NCBI RefSeq assembly: GCF_004364865.1
Contig: NZ_SOAU01000001.1
Span: 372,001-436,000, forward strand
Source: Ilumatobacter fluminis
Lineage (GTDB): Bacteria > Actinomycetota > Acidimicrobiia > Acidimicrobiales > Ilumatobacteraceae
Direction of reading: 5' to 3'
Length of the DNA stretch: 64,000 nucleotides
Under the pieces are notes generated by a model. It had not been told where the DNA came from. It did not search any database and saw only the letters and a program-made list of their open reading frames with translations. Below are positions 52,276-61,819 of the stretch, in pieces. Numbering within the stretch: position 1 is the first letter of the stretch; each line of letters begins with the position of its first letter. A program made the translations under genes and the position numbers.

Positions 52276-52561
52276 ACCGTCTCCGGCGGGCCGGAGCGCC
52301 GTCGGTGTAGTCGGGGATCGGCCGCTCGCGGGTGTGCCAGGCGAGGCCACCGGCGAGCAGCGCGCCCGGCACCAGCATGACGGCCAGGACGAACATGCTG
52401 GGGGAGAGGAGGACGGACCAGGCGGTGATGAACACGATCGCGGCGACGAACAGCACCGTGGTGCGGACGTGACCTTCGTGGCGACGCTCCGGATGTGTCC
52501 AGAAGTCGTCGGTTCCGTCGAGGTCGAGATGCAGCGGCGGTCGCCGCCGGCGCGGCTCCAT
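52256..52561 (-). CDS. Small two-helix membrane protein, IPDY family
   Basis: A 101-residue protein. After an Arg-rich start and DDFWTHPERRHEGHVRTT, two transmembrane helices follow (about 35-73). The tail carries RPIPDYTDGAPARRRR. The DDFW/IPDY pattern links it to the two genes upstream on the same strand. It overlaps the end of the peptidase gene by 20 bp on the other strand. Function is unknown. Confidence 0.65.
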   Translation of the reverse strand: MEPRRRRPPLHLDLDGTDDFWTHPERRHEGHVRTTVLFVAAIVFITAWSVLLSPSMFVLAVMLVPGALLAGGLAWHTRERPIPDYTDGAPARRRRFRTSGR

Positions 52562-52659
52562 GCCGTCAGACTACGACGGCCCTGGGTGCCTGGCGGGTCG
52601 GGTGATCTCCCGAACGTCGACTCCGTCGCCGTTCCGTACGACACCCGACCCGATGGTCG

Positions 52660-52959
52660 CTACGGCTGCTCGAGGTCGATCTCGGCGGGCTCCGGCTGCC
52701 GGTAGTCGGGGATGCGGGACGTCGGTCTGCTGCGGCGCCACATCGCGTACTCGACCGCGCCGAGCGCCGCGAACAGCAACGCCAGCGCGAGGAAGAAAGG
52801 GTGGAACAGGGCGCCGCCGAGGAGGCAGACGGCCGTGGCAGCGAGGTACACGATCGCGAGTCGGCGGTGGCGGCCGTCGCCCATCGGCATCTCGTCCCAG
52901 CTGCCGTAGGCGCGTTCGTTCCAACGCAAGGTCGGATCGCCGGCGGGGCGGGCGCTCAT
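52660..52959 (-). CDS. Small two-helix membrane protein, IPDY family
   Basis: A 99-residue protein from ATG 52957-52959. Two helices (about 35-75) are followed by SRIPDYRQPEPAEIDLEQP. This tail is nearly the same as that of the next protein upstream (KIPDYRQPESAEIELESEP), so they are tandem duplicates. The start overlaps the previous stop by 4 bp. Function is unknown. Confidence 0.7.
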   Translation of the reverse strand: MSARPAGDPTLRWNERAYGSWDEMPMGDGRHRRLAIVYLAATAVCLLGGALFHPFFLALALLFAALGAVEYAMWRRSRPTSRIPDYRQPEPAEIDLEQP

Positions 52960-53336
52960 GGCTCCGACTCCAGTTCGATCTCGGCCGATTCCGGCTGCCG
53001 GTAGTCGGGGATCTTCACGCGGGACCGGGTGCGTCGGATCATGACTGCCTCGACCGCGATCGGGATCAGCATGATGAGCGCGAACCCGATCAGCACGGTG
53101 TCGATGATCAGGCCGAGCACGACGATCACGGCGAACCCGACGAGGAGCCATTTCAACTGCTGGCGGTGCTGGGCGTGGCGCCCGTCGAGGTCGGACCAGA
53201 AGTCCTCACCGTCGTCGGCGTTCAGCTTGAAGAACGGAGCGTTCTGCCGCTGCTGGTTGCGCGTGCGGAACATGTCGTCGCCCTGCATCGGGTTGCTGGG
53301 ACGACGCCGTTCCCCCGGTCGCTGGTTCCCACCCAT
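52956..53336 (-). CDS. Two-helix membrane protein, IPDY family, first of cluster
   Basis: A 126-residue protein from ATG 53334-53336. The N-terminus is polar (MGGNQRPGERRRPSNPMQGDD), then GEDFWSDLDGRHAQHRQQ and two helices (about 62-105). It ends with KIPDYRQPESAEIELESEP. It is coupled to the next gene by a 4-bp overlap. The three IPDY proteins keep the order DxFW...two helices...IPDY. Function is unknown. Confidence 0.7.
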   Translation of the reverse strand: MGGNQRPGERRRPSNPMQGDDMFRTRNQQRQNAPFFKLNADDGEDFWSDLDGRHAQHRQQLKWLLVGFAVIVVLGLIIDTVLIGFALIMLIPIAVEAVMIRRTRSRVKIPDYRQPESAEIELESEP

Positions 53337-53515
53337 GGCATCGACGGTACTGACGTCCGGTATCCGGCGAAACCCCTGCGCCCTCGATACCGCCGCGATA
53401 CCGCACTGCCTCAACCACCCGTCCGGCCCGCCCGGACTCCTGGTGGATTTAACCGCCTGTGCGTCCGGGGCGGCTCGGGGTTCGGGGTGGCTCGGGGTTC
53501 GGGCCTCCGGCCGGG

Positions 53516-53992
53516 TCAGATCCACATGTAGGTGGTGGTGGCGGCTGCGGCTCGCTTGCCGTTCGGGAGGAACAGGTCGATCTCGCCGAACACCAGGCTG
53601 CGACCCGGCTTGGTCGCGCGTGCCTCGAAGGTGACCTCGGGCGTGTCGGCCGGCACCGCTCGTTCGAACGCCGTCTTCAGCTCGACCGTCGTGAAGTTGA
53701 CGTCCTCGTCCGGGCGCAGCGACATCATCACGAACACCATCCCGGTGTCCATGCACGACATGATCGCCTGACCCGACAGCACGCCACCGCCGTGCGTCAA
53801 CCGATCGGTGACCGGCAGCGTGAACCGCACCAGGCCGGTCTCGGCGTGGGTCACCCGGATCCCCATGTCGACCACGAACGGCGAACCGCCGACCTGGAAC
53901 GAGTCGGTGATGTGGGCGATCAACGCCGCGTCGGACGAGGCGTCGGTGGACGTGTCGGTGGACGTGTCGGTGGGGGTGTCGGTCGTCTCCAT
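53516..53992 (-). CDS. Hotdog-fold thioesterase (PaaI-like)
   Basis: A 158-residue protein. The N-terminal ~20 residues are a TDTST repeat, encoded by a short DNA repeat near 53940-53975. The hotdog domain follows: VRFTLPVTDRLTHGGGVLSGQAIMSCMDTGMVFV, with the HGGGVLSG helix start of PaaI-type acyl-CoA thioesterases, and KTAFERAVPADTPEVTFEARATKPGRSLVFGE. It probably hydrolyses an acyl-CoA and is next to an acyl-CoA synthetase gene on the same strand. Confidence 0.85.
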   Translation of the reverse strand: METTDTPTDTSTDTSTDASSDAALIAHITDSFQVGGSPFVVDMGIRVTHAETGLVRFTLPVTDRLTHGGGVLSGQAIMSCMDTGMVFVMMSLRPDEDVNFTTVELKTAFERAVPADTPEVTFEARATKPGRSLVFGEIDLFLPNGKRAAAATTTYMWI

Positions 53993-54041
53993 GCGGGACA
54001 GAGCTTGGCCGCCGGCGAGCGCGGCGGACGACCCGAACCGG

Positions 54042-55676
54042 TCAGGCGGTCTCGGTCGAGTGCAGGCCCAACTCGGCGATCGACTGCTCGCGCATCTCGA
54101 CCTTGCGGACCTTGCCGGTGACCGTCATCGGGAAGTCGCCGACGAACTTCACGTAGCGCGGCACCTTGAAATGGGCGATCTGGCCACGGCAGAACTCGCG
54201 CACCTCGTCCTCGTCGATCGTCGCTCCGGCGCGGACCTTCACCCACACCATCAGCTCCTCGCCGTACCGCTCGTCGGGCACACCGATCGCCTGGACGTCT
54301 TCGATGTCGGGATGGGTGTAGAGGAACTCCTCGATCTCGCGCGGGTAGATGTTCTCCCCGCCGCGGATCACCATGTCCTTGATGCGGCCGACGATGTTGC
54401 AGTAACCGTCGTCGGCCATCACGGCCAGGTCGCCGGTGTGCATCCAGCCTTCGTCGTCGATCGCGGCACGGGTCTTCTGGGACTCGTTCCAGTAGCCCTG
54501 CATCACCGAGTAGCCACGCGTGCAGAACTCACCGGTCTCGCCGCGCTGCATCGTCTCGCCGGTCTCCGGGTCGGCGATCCGTACCTCGACGTGCGGATGG
54601 GCGCGCCCGACCGTCGCCGTGCGGTGGTGGAGCGAGTCGTCGGGCAGCGTCTGGGTCGACACCGGCGACGTCTCGGTCATGCCGTAACAGATGGTGACGT
54701 CGTCCATGTGCATCCGGTCGACGCACTGCTTCATCACCTCGACCGGGCACGGCGACCCGGCCATCACACCGGTGCGCAACGACGACAGGTCGTACGAGTC
54801 GAAGTCGGGCAGACCGAGTTCGGCGATGAACATCGTCGGCACCCCGTAGAGCGCCGTGCACCGTTCTTCCTCGACAGCACGCAACACCGCGGCGGGGTCG
54901 AAGGCGTCGCCGGGGATCACCATCGTCGCCGCGTGCGACGTGCAGCCGAGGTTGCCCATCACCATGCCGAAGCAGTGGTAGAAGGGCACCGGGATGCAGA
55001 GCCGGTCGCCGTGGTTGAACCCCTGCAGCTCGGCCACGAAGTAGCCGTTGTTCAAGATGTTGCGGTGGGTGAGCGTGGCACCTTTCGGGAAGCCGGTCGT
55101 GCCCGATGTGTACTGGATGTTGATCGGGTCGTCGGGCTGCAGCGCGTCGCGACGGGCGTTGAGTTCGTCGTCGGAGACGTACTCGTCGCCCTCGTAGAGG
55201 TGGTTCCACTCGTCGGTCCAGAAGAAGACGGCCTTCTCGAGTGACGGCACCCGGTCGGCGATCTCGGCGACCATCGCCACGTAGTCGGACCCCTTGAACT
55301 CCGGCGCGGCGATCAGCCACTTGCATCCCGACTGGTTGAGTGCGTACTCGAGTTCGTGGGTGCGATACGCCGGATTGATGTTGACGAGGATCACACCGAT
55401 CTCGGCCGTGGCGTACTGCACCAGCGTCCACTCGGCGTAGTTCGGCGCCCAGAGTCCGAGACGGTCACCGGGTTCGAGTCCGGCGTGCATCAGGCTCTTC
55501 GCGATGTCGCGGACGTGATCGCCGAACTGGCGGTACGTCCATCGGATGTCCTGGTGGACGGCGACGAGCGCTTCGTGATCGGGATAGTGCTCGATGGCGC
55601 GTTCCAGGTTCGCCGGAATCGTGTCGTCGAGCAGGGCGACGTCGGTCGGCCCGCGGTCCTCTGCAAGTTCCCCCAT
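54042..55676 (-). CDS. AMP-forming acyl-CoA synthetase
   Basis: A 544-residue protein from ATG 55674-55676. Adenylation motifs are complete: [18 protein letters not shown] (A3), [12 protein letters not shown] (A5), [44 protein letters not shown] (A7-A8) and the C-terminal [12 protein letters not shown]ys region (A10). It activates a carboxylic acid, probably a medium- or long-chain fatty acid, as acyl-CoA. It ends 49 bp before the thioesterase. Confidence 0.95.
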   Translation of the reverse strand: MGELAEDRGPTDVALLDDTIPANLERAIEHYPDHEALVAVHQDIRWTYRQFGDHVRDIAKSLMHAGLEPGDRLGLWAPNYAEWTLVQYATAEIGVILVNINPAYRTHELEYALNQSGCKWLIAAPEFKGSDYVAMVAEIADRVPSLEKAVFFWTDEWNHLYEGDEYVSDDELNARRDALQPDDPINIQYTSGTTGFPKGATLTHRNILNNGYFVAELQGFNHGDRLCIPVPFYHCFGMVMGNLGCTSHAATMVIPGDAFDPAAVLRAVEEERCTALYGVPTMFIAELGLPDFDSYDLSSLRTGVMAGSPCPVEVMKQCVDRMHMDDVTICYGMTETSPVSTQTLPDDSLHHRTATVGRAHPHVEVRIADPETGETMQRGETGEFCTRGYSVMQGYWNESQKTRAAIDDEGWMHTGDLAVMADDGYCNIVGRIKDMVIRGGENIYPREIEEFLYTHPDIEDVQAIGVPDERYGEELMVWVKVRAGATIDEDEVREFCRGQIAHFKVPRYVKFVGDFPMTVTGKVRKVEMREQSIAELGLHSTETA

Positions 55677-55814
55677 GGCGCGAGCGTAGACGGTCGCCCC
55701 GGGCACGTGGGCCGAATCGCCTGCATGGTTGCTGACCAGGGGAAACCGGTCGATCCGTCGGCCTCGTGAAGAAAATCCGAAGCTCGCCTGAGGGCGGATT
55801 CGTACAGTCGGATC

Positions 55815-57119
55815 ATGCGGAACAACCGGCGGATACTCGCAGCGGCGGCGGCAATGGCGGGGATCTCGACCCTGGGGGTCGCGGCGTCAGCGGAAGCAGG
55901 CGTCCCCCAGGGCCAGATTCGTGTCACCGTGCAGATCGTCGGTGAGGCGGCGGCCGATGGCCTGAACACGGCGATCGAGATCTACGACAACGGTGTCCTC
56001 GACACCGCCGACTGCGACGACGTCAGCGAACCGGTCACGCAGGACACCGACGTCTACCTCGAGTTCACCCGATGGTGCGATCTCGAACCGGGAACCGACT
56101 ACTCGCTGGGTCTCGACCCGCTCCCCGCGAACTACGACTCGTACGTGTCGTGCGGGCAACCCCAACTGAACGAGCGGATCGTCGATGACGGGAACAGCCT
56201 CACCATCGCAGCGGGTGCCCTCACCGACTGTTGGGTCGTGATCGGCGCGAACATGGCGGTGCTCACGAAGGAGGTGGTCGTCCCCCTCGAAGGCGGCCCC
56301 GAGACGCCGGCCGATCCGGCCGACTTCGTGCTGGAGGTCTACAACGGCGACGGCGGGCTTCATGACTCCGGATCGGTGGCGACGAGTCCCGAGTGCGATT
56401 GGCTCCTCGGTTCGGACGGCGTGCCGTGCTTCTACACCGACCTCGAGTCGGGCGACTACAGCTTCGGCGAGCAGCCCGTCCAGGGCTACTTCGGCGCGGT
56501 GACTGAGTGCGACAGCGACGTCGGTCCCGACGAGCGCTTCGACGACGCACTGAACCAGACGGTCACCGTCGATCCCACTCCGTTCGGTCGCTGGTTCACG
56601 TGCAACGTCCGCAACACCTATGCCGAGGGCGAGATCACCCTCACGAAGACACTGGTCAACGACGACGGCGGCACGGCGACCATGAGCGACTTCACACTCG
56701 AGCTGTACGAGGGCGGCACGATCATCGACAGCGGCATGTGCGCTGCCGACGGCTCGTGCCTCACCGGCACGTACCCGGTCGGCTCGTACACCGTCGGCGA
56801 GACGGGGCCCGACGGCTACACGCGCACCGTGACCCAGGAGGTCCTCGTGCCGACCGAGCAACTCGCCGACGCGGAAGCGCAGATCGAGCTCGGGCCGCTC
56901 GAGCAGGTGACCGTGAACGTCGAGAGCGACGACACCCCCACGACCACCACCACGACCCTTGCGCCGACGACGACCGCGCTGCAGACGACCACGACGGCAT
57001 TCGATGCCGGCAGCGTCACCCTGCCGCCCACCGGCGACGACTCGTCGACGAACATCGCCCTGATCGCGGCCGGCCTCCTGCTCCTCGGCGGCGCCGGCCT
57101 CGTCCTCTCCCGCCGCTGA
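55815..57119 (+). CDS. LPxTG-anchored surface protein
   Basis: A 434-residue protein. The signal peptide is [20 protein letters not shown] (cleaved near ASAEAG). The body has beta-sandwich repeats of the SpaA/DUF5979 kind: [28 protein letters not shown] and [27 protein letters not shown] Thr-rich linker leads to LPPTGDDSS, a hydrophobic helix and a terminal SRR, which is a full sortase sorting signal. The protein would be joined to the cell wall. No sortase gene is in the window. Confidence 0.85.
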   Translation: MRNNRRILAAAAAMAGISTLGVAASAEAGVPQGQIRVTVQIVGEAAADGLNTAIEIYDNGVLDTADCDDVSEPVTQDTDVYLEFTRWCDLEPGTDYSLGLDPLPANYDSYVSCGQPQLNERIVDDGNSLTIAAGALTDCWVVIGANMAVLTKEVVVPLEGGPETPADPADFVLEVYNGDGGLHDSGSVATSPECDWLLGSDGVPCFYTDLESGDYSFGEQPVQGYFGAVTECDSDVGPDERFDDALNQTVTVDPTPFGRWFTCNVRNTYAEGEITLTKTLVNDDGGTATMSDFTLELYEGGTIIDSGMCAADGSCLTGTYPVGSYTVGETGPDGYTRTVTQEVLVPTEQLADAEAQIELGPLEQVTVNVESDDTPTTTTTTLAPTTTALQTTTTAFDAGSVTLPPTGDDSSTNIALIAAGLLLLGGAGLVLSRR

Positions 57120-57238
57120 TCGGTCTGGCGTCGCCTGCCTGAACGACGGGCGACGTCCGGATCAAGATTCGCGGGATGTGACGCGAAACACCGCGGTGTG
57201 CCTCGGGCCGACCCGGGTCGCGGGCCGATACTGCACGC

Positions 57239-57976
57239 GTGAGTTGGCGCGACCAGATCAGCACGATGGGCCAGTGGGCCTCGTCGCGCGCCTGGAGCCG
57301 GGCCGGTGCGATCGCTCAAGTGATCTCCGCCGGCCGACCCCGGCGGGTCGTCGCCGGTGCATCGCGGGTCGTGCTCTTCGCCGTCGGCACCCTGCTGATC
57401 TCGACGTCGGTCGCCGTGATGCTCTGGACCGAACTCGGTCCCGGACCGCTCGACGTCTTCATCGGCGGCGTGCGCGAGCAGACCGGACTGCCGCTCACCC
57501 TGGCGGTCTGGGTCACGATCGCCGCGATGCTCGCCGTCGCCTGGGGCCTCGGCCGTCGGCCGGGACTGGGCAGCATCGTCAGCCCGATCGTGATCGGCCC
57601 GATGATGCAGATCACCCTCGAGACGTTGCAGCGTTTCGACGTGCCGTCGTCGTTCGCCGTGCGCGTGCTGCTCCACGCATCGGCCGTGATCGTCGTCGGC
57701 ATCGGGGCGGGTGCCCTGATCGTGTCGAACCTGGGCGCCGGTTCGGGTGAGCTGCTCGCCGCAGCGGCGTCCGACCGCAGCGGTCACCCCGAGCCGCGGG
57801 TGCGGTTCGGGTTCGAGATGGCGCTCCTGGTGCTCGGCGTGGTGCTGGGCGGCCCGATCGGTGTCGGCACCGTGATCGTCGCCGCCCTGATCGGCCCGGC
57901 CGTGGCGTTCGGCCTCCGCTCCGTGGGCTCCGTCGCCACCGCCTCCCGCCGCCAACTCGACCTCGTCGCCACCTGA
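57239..57976 (+). CDS. YczE/YitT-like membrane protein
   Basis: A 245-residue protein from GTG 57239. After a 30-residue polar start there are five hydrophobic helices. TSVAVMLWTELGPGPLDVFIGGVREQTGLPLTLAVW holds the GxGPxDV motif of YczE, repeated as IVSNLGAGSGELLAAA, suggesting an internal duplication. The family resembles small transporters, but the substrate is not established. Confidence 0.8.
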   Translation: MSWRDQISTMGQWASSRAWSRAGAIAQVISAGRPRRVVAGASRVVLFAVGTLLISTSVAVMLWTELGPGPLDVFIGGVREQTGLPLTLAVWVTIAAMLAVAWGLGRRPGLGSIVSPIVIGPMMQITLETLQRFDVPSSFAVRVLLHASAVIVVGIGAGALIVSNLGAGSGELLAAAASDRSGHPEPRVRFGFEMALLVLGVVLGGPIGVGTVIVAALIGPAVAFGLRSVGSVATASRRQLDLVAT

Positions 57977-58010
57977 GCGGCGTTCCGCGCCGCCGGGGGC
58001 GCCGGTGGCG

Positions 58011-58691
58011 TCAGTCGGCTTCGAGGACGCCGTCGGTGATGTGGACGGTGCGGTCGCAGTAGCTGGTGATGCGCTCGTCGTGGGTCACGACGATGGCGGC
58101 GGTGCCACGCGACTTCATCTCCGACTGGATCAGCTCCATCACCTGCTGGCCGAGTTCGGTGTCGAGCGCCGACGTCGGCTCGTCGAACAGCACCAGCTCC
58201 GGTTCGTTCATCAGCGCCCGCCCGATCGCAACGCGCTGCTTCTGGCCGCCCGACAACTGCGACGGCAGGTTCTTCGAACGGTCACCGAGACCGAGTTCGT
58301 CGAGCAGGCGGTCGGCGCGCTCACGCGCCGGCTTGCCTTCGCGCCGTCCCAACTCGTCGACCACCAGCAGGTTCTCGCGTGCGTTGAGGAACGGCACGAG
58401 GTTCACCGACTGGAACACGAACCCGACCTTGTTCTGACGGAACGTGGTCAGCTCCTTGTCGCCGTAGTCGGCGATCGATTCGCCGCCGACGGTCACCGAA
58501 CCCTCGGTGGCCGACAAGATGCCGCCGGCGATCGAACAGAGCGTCGTCTTGCCCGAACCCGACGGCCCGACCAGGGCGATGATCTCGTCGGTGCCGACGG
58601 TGAGGGTGGCGTGGTCGAGGGCGACGACCTCGCTGTCACCCATCGAGTACACCTTGCGGACGTCGGACATCTGGAGTGCTGGCTGTGACAT
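58011..58691 (-). CDS. ABC transporter ATP-binding protein (MacB/LolD type)
   Basis: A 226-residue protein from ATG 58689-58691. It has Walker A GPSGSGKTTL, Q-loop VFQSVNLVPFL, signature LSGGQKQRVAIGRAL, Walker B LVLFDEPTSALD and switch THD. The QSVNLVPFLNARENL stretch is typical of LolD/MacB-type ATPases that drive FtsX permeases. It is the last gene of a leftward operon with two FtsX-like permeases, two bases from the next one. Confidence 0.95.
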   Translation of the reverse strand: MSQPALQMSDVRKVYSMGDSEVVALDHATLTVGTDEIIALVGPSGSGKTTLCSIAGGILSATEGSVTVGGESIADYGDKELTTFRQNKVGFVFQSVNLVPFLNARENLLVVDELGRREGKPARERADRLLDELGLGDRSKNLPSQLSGGQKQRVAIGRALMNEPELVLFDEPTSALDTELGQQVMELIQSEMKSRGTAAIVVTHDERITSYCDRTVHITDGVLEAD

Positions 58692-58693
58692 GG

Positions 58694-59794
58694 TCAGTTC
58701 CCGAGTGCTGAGGCCGGGTCGACGCGGAGGACCCGGCGGAGGGAGAAGGCGCTGCCGATCACCGCGGCGATCAGGAGCAGCACGACGGACAAGAGGATGC
58801 GACCGACCGAGACGTAGAGCGGGATCGATCCGGGCGGGATGAGCAGGTCGAGCACGACCACCAGCACGCCGGCGATCGCCGACGCGATCAGGGTGACGGC
58901 CGTTGCCTGCACGACGAGCCCACCGAAGATGGTTCGCGACCGTGCACCGATCGCTTTCAGCACGCCGTACAGGGCGGTGCGTTCGACCGTGAGCAGCGCG
59001 AAGAAGAGCGCGATCACGACGAGGGCGATGACCACGGTGACACCGAGGATCTGGTTGAAAGTGCCGGATTGTTCGTCGACACCCGGGATCGCCGAGATGG
59101 CGTCGTCGATCGTCAGGGCGTACGTGCCGTCGTTCGCGGCATCGGCGGCGGCGACGACGTCGGCCGGGTCGCCGGGGCCACTGATCGCGAGCGCTTGCAC
59201 GACGTCGTCGGCCAGCACGGCGTCGGGCCGGTTCTCGGCGAGCACGCCACGCCACGTCTCGAGGTCGGCCCACAGCCCGCCCGATCCGTTGTAGGCGGTG
59301 TCGGTCACCCACCCCACCACGGTGATCGGCGTGCGAGCCGGTCCGATCAGGAGTTCGTCGCCGATCTCGACGCCGTCGGCCTGGAGGAGTTCGTCGGCGT
59401 ACGCTTCGCCCGGGCCGGGCGGTTCGGGCACACCAGTGGGCGGCAGCTCGTATCCCCACACCGCGACGTTGGCGAGGTCGCGAGGCCCGTTGTCGGGCAC
59501 ACGCGCTCCGAGCAGCACGACGCCGAGACCGCCGACCTCGTCGACGCCGTCGGCCGACTCGATCGCGGCGCGTTCGTCGGCCTCGATGCGGCTCCGCAGG
59601 AACGACGACTGCGATGCGTCGCTGTAGACGATCGCATCGGCGCTCTGTGCACGGATCGCTCCGGTCGACAGGCGGAGCAGGCCGTCGAGCAGACCGCCGA
59701 GGAACATCAACAGCACGGCGATCAGGGTGAGGATCACGGTGGCGGTGACGAACCGCCCGGGTTTGCGGACCAGTTCTCGAAGGGCCAGCTTCAT
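58694..59794 (-). CDS. FtsX-family ABC permease
   Basis: A 366-residue protein from ATG 59792-59794. It opens KLALRELVRKPGRFVTATVILTLIAVLLMFLGG, the coupling helix plus first transmembrane segment. A large extracytoplasmic domain follows (about 45-235) and then three C-terminal helices (VIALVVIALFFALLTVERTALYGVLKAIGARSR...), as in MacB/FtsX permeases. It ends FSLRRVLRVDPASALGN, the usual coupling tail. Confidence 0.92.
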   Translation of the reverse strand: MKLALRELVRKPGRFVTATVILTLIAVLLMFLGGLLDGLLRLSTGAIRAQSADAIVYSDASQSSFLRSRIEADERAAIESADGVDEVGGLGVVLLGARVPDNGPRDLANVAVWGYELPPTGVPEPPGPGEAYADELLQADGVEIGDELLIGPARTPITVVGWVTDTAYNGSGGLWADLETWRGVLAENRPDAVLADDVVQALAISGPGDPADVVAAADAANDGTYALTIDDAISAIPGVDEQSGTFNQILGVTVVIALVVIALFFALLTVERTALYGVLKAIGARSRTIFGGLVVQATAVTLIASAIAGVLVVVLDLLIPPGSIPLYVSVGRILLSVVLLLIAAVIGSAFSLRRVLRVDPASALGN

Positions 59795-60912
59795 CGGTTC
59801 GCACCTCCCGTCGTCGCCTCGATCGGGTCGATCTTCAGCACCCGCCGCGCCGAGATCAGCGACGAGCCGATGCCGAGGATCAGGAGCAACACCGCCCACA
59901 CGACGACGGCCGTCGACTCGAACCGCAGCTGGATGCCGCCGAGGCGGCGTTGGGACAGCGGGTAGTAGAGCGCCAACCCGATCAGGTAGCCGGCGACGAC
60001 GATCACGACGGCCTGCAGGAGCAGCGACGAGACGAGTCGCCTGGCCGGGGCGCCGATCGCCCGCAACAAGGTCAACGCGCCCGCCTTCTGGAAGGTGATG
60101 ATGAGGAAGAACAGGCCGGTCACGCACGGGATGACGAGGCCGTACAGGAGGAAGATCACCTGGAACGACTGCTGTACCTGGGCGACGCCCGGTGTCTCGT
60201 CGGCGGCGTCGTCTTTCGTGAGTGCGTCGAGATCGGTCGACTGGCCGTTGATGCTCGCGACGACCTCGTCGTCGGTGACTCCATCGGCAGGTGCCACGGC
60301 CAAGACGTTGGGGAGCGGGTCGCCGGCGTCGGGATTGACCGACTTCACGGCATCGACGTAGTCGTCGTACGCCACGAACAAGGTGGCCCCGGCGTTGAGC
60401 TGCACGTCGTCGGCCAACCCGACGATGGTGATCTCGTATCCGCCGGGCTGCACCACGATGGTGTCGTCGAGACCGAACCCGGCGTCGGCGTCGTTCGAGC
60501 TGCCGACGGCCTCACCGGCCGCTTCGGGGTAGCGGCCCTCGACGAGTTCGGTCGGTGCGCCCAGCGACTCGTCCTCGTAGCCGAGCACGGTGACGTCGGT
60601 GAGGGTGCCGTCGGCGTCGGTGGCGGAGAACGTCCCCTGTCCGATCCGGCCGACGTCGCCGACGCCGTCCGCGTCGACGGTCAGCTGTTCGAGATCGGGG
60701 GTGATGAAGCTGCCCTGGATCACCCGCTGTCCGTCGACGGAGTACACGAGCACCGGTGCCGTCTGGTTGCGGATCGCTCCGACGAACGAGGTGAGCAGCC
60801 CGTTCTGGAGTGACGTCTGGAACAGGATCAGGAAGACGAGCATGCCCAGCGCAGCCGTCAGCAGGCCGAAGCGCACCTTGGCGCGGGACATCTCGGTGAA
60901 CGCGAGGAACAT
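59791..60912 (-). CDS. FtsX-family ABC permease
   Basis: A 373-residue protein with the same plan as the next gene: an N-terminal helix (MFLAFTEMSRAKVRFGLLTA...), an outer domain, three helices (FLLYGLVIPCVTGLFFLIITFQKAGALTLLRAIGAP...) and a tail RRVLKIDPIEATTGGANR. The start of the downstream permease overlaps its stop by 4 bp. Together with the ATPase it forms an exporter, likely for a lipid, peptide or lipoprotein. It is the first gene of the operon, and the 56-bp palindromic repeats lie upstream. Confidence 0.92.
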   Translation of the reverse strand: MFLAFTEMSRAKVRFGLLTAALGMLVFLILFQTSLQNGLLTSFVGAIRNQTAPVLVYSVDGQRVIQGSFITPDLEQLTVDADGVGDVGRIGQGTFSATDADGTLTDVTVLGYEDESLGAPTELVEGRYPEAAGEAVGSSNDADAGFGLDDTIVVQPGGYEITIVGLADDVQLNAGATLFVAYDDYVDAVKSVNPDAGDPLPNVLAVAPADGVTDDEVVASINGQSTDLDALTKDDAADETPGVAQVQQSFQVIFLLYGLVIPCVTGLFFLIITFQKAGALTLLRAIGAPARRLVSSLLLQAVVIVVAGYLIGLALYYPLSQRRLGGIQLRFESTAVVVWAVLLLILGIGSSLISARRVLKIDPIEATTGGANR

Positions 60913-60981
60913 GCAGGCTCAGATCATCGACTGGGTAACACCGGGCACTACGGCACCGTACCCACCCCCGGATGCAGTCAG

Positions 60982-61119
60982 TCGGTCGATGTCAGACATC
61001 ATCCGACAGGTTCCGGTGACGTCCTGGTCGTGGGTGGTCGGATGATGTCTGACATCAACCGACAGGTTCCGGTGACGTCCTGGTCGTGGGTGGTCGGATG
61101 ATGTCTGACATCAACCGAC
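60982..61119 (+). repeat. 56-bp tandem repeats each carrying a 25-bp palindrome
   Basis: Units start at 60982, 61038 and 61094 (the last is partial). Units 2 and 3 contain TCGGATGATGTCTGACATCAACCGA, whose core TGATGTC-T-GACATCA is a perfect palindrome; unit 1 has it in the opposite sense. They lie upstream of the ABC operon and downstream of the Crp/Fnr gene. They may be operators or a small palindromic repeat element. Confidence 0.85.
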
Positions 61120-61126
61120 GGGGGTG

Positions 61127-61792
61127 TCAGCGGGAGCGGAGTTCGAGGCGGTCGCGATGGACGATGCGGTACGTGCGGTCGTGCTGTTCGATCCAGCCGA
61201 GCTTGATGAAGTTGGCGATCGCCTTGTTCACCCGCTCGCGTGACGCGCCGACCATCCCGGCGAGTTCTTCCTGCGTGACCGGGAGCTGGAACTCGTCGAA
61301 CTCGCCGGCCAACTCGAGCAGGCGCTTGGCGGTGCGACCCGTCACGTCGAGGAACACCGAGTCGGCGAGGACCTCGTCCATGACCCGGAGCCGGGTCGCC
61401 AACAGGCGGGTGACGTTCCAGAGGAGTCGGGGGTCGCGCTCGAACAGCGTCTTGACCGGCTCGAACGGCACCTCGAGCACCGACGACGACTCGAGCGCGC
61501 GGGCCATCGCCGAACGCGGTCCCTCGTCGAGAAGGCCGAGTTCGCCGAACAGATCGCCCGGTTCCATCAGTGCCACCACGCTCTCGCGGTGGTCGACCTG
61601 GCTCGACATCGCGATCGCGATCCGGCCGGACAACACCAGGTAGAGGGCGTCGGGCGGGTCACCTTCCTGGAAGAGGATGTCGCCGCGCGTCAGGCTGCGT
61701 TCGATCCCCGCGTCGGCAACGTCTTGGATCATTCCGGTTTCGGCGTCGGCGAAGAACGACGTGCGCGCCAACTGCTCAGCATGGCCAGTCAT
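61127..61792 (-). CDS. Crp/Fnr-family transcriptional regulator
   Basis: A 221-residue protein from ATG 61790-61792. The cyclic-nucleotide-binding fold is visible (RGDILFQEGDPPDALYLVLSGRIAI, EPGDLFGELGLLDEGPRSAMARAL with the FGE-L-x-PRSA phosphate cassette). The C-terminal winged helix reads LPVTQEELAGMVGASRERVNKAIANFIKLGWIEQ. No Cys cluster is seen, so it is the cAMP-type rather than Fnr-type. It is divergent from ispD across 27 bp. Confidence 0.93.
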   Translation of the reverse strand: MTGHAEQLARTSFFADAETGMIQDVADAGIERSLTRGDILFQEGDPPDALYLVLSGRIAIAMSSQVDHRESVVALMEPGDLFGELGLLDEGPRSAMARALESSSVLEVPFEPVKTLFERDPRLLWNVTRLLATRLRVMDEVLADSVFLDVTGRTAKRLLELAGEFDEFQLPVTQEELAGMVGASRERVNKAIANFIKLGWIEQHDRTYRIVHRDRLELRSR

Positions 61793-61819
61793 TGTCTGCC
61801 ACGGTACTACCCTCGACCC

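Noticed and set aside
60982..61119. 56-bp repeats as Crp sites
   Set aside because: The palindrome GATGTC-T-GACATC does not fit TGTGA-N6-TCACA, so control by the adjacent Crp/Fnr protein is left as an open test.
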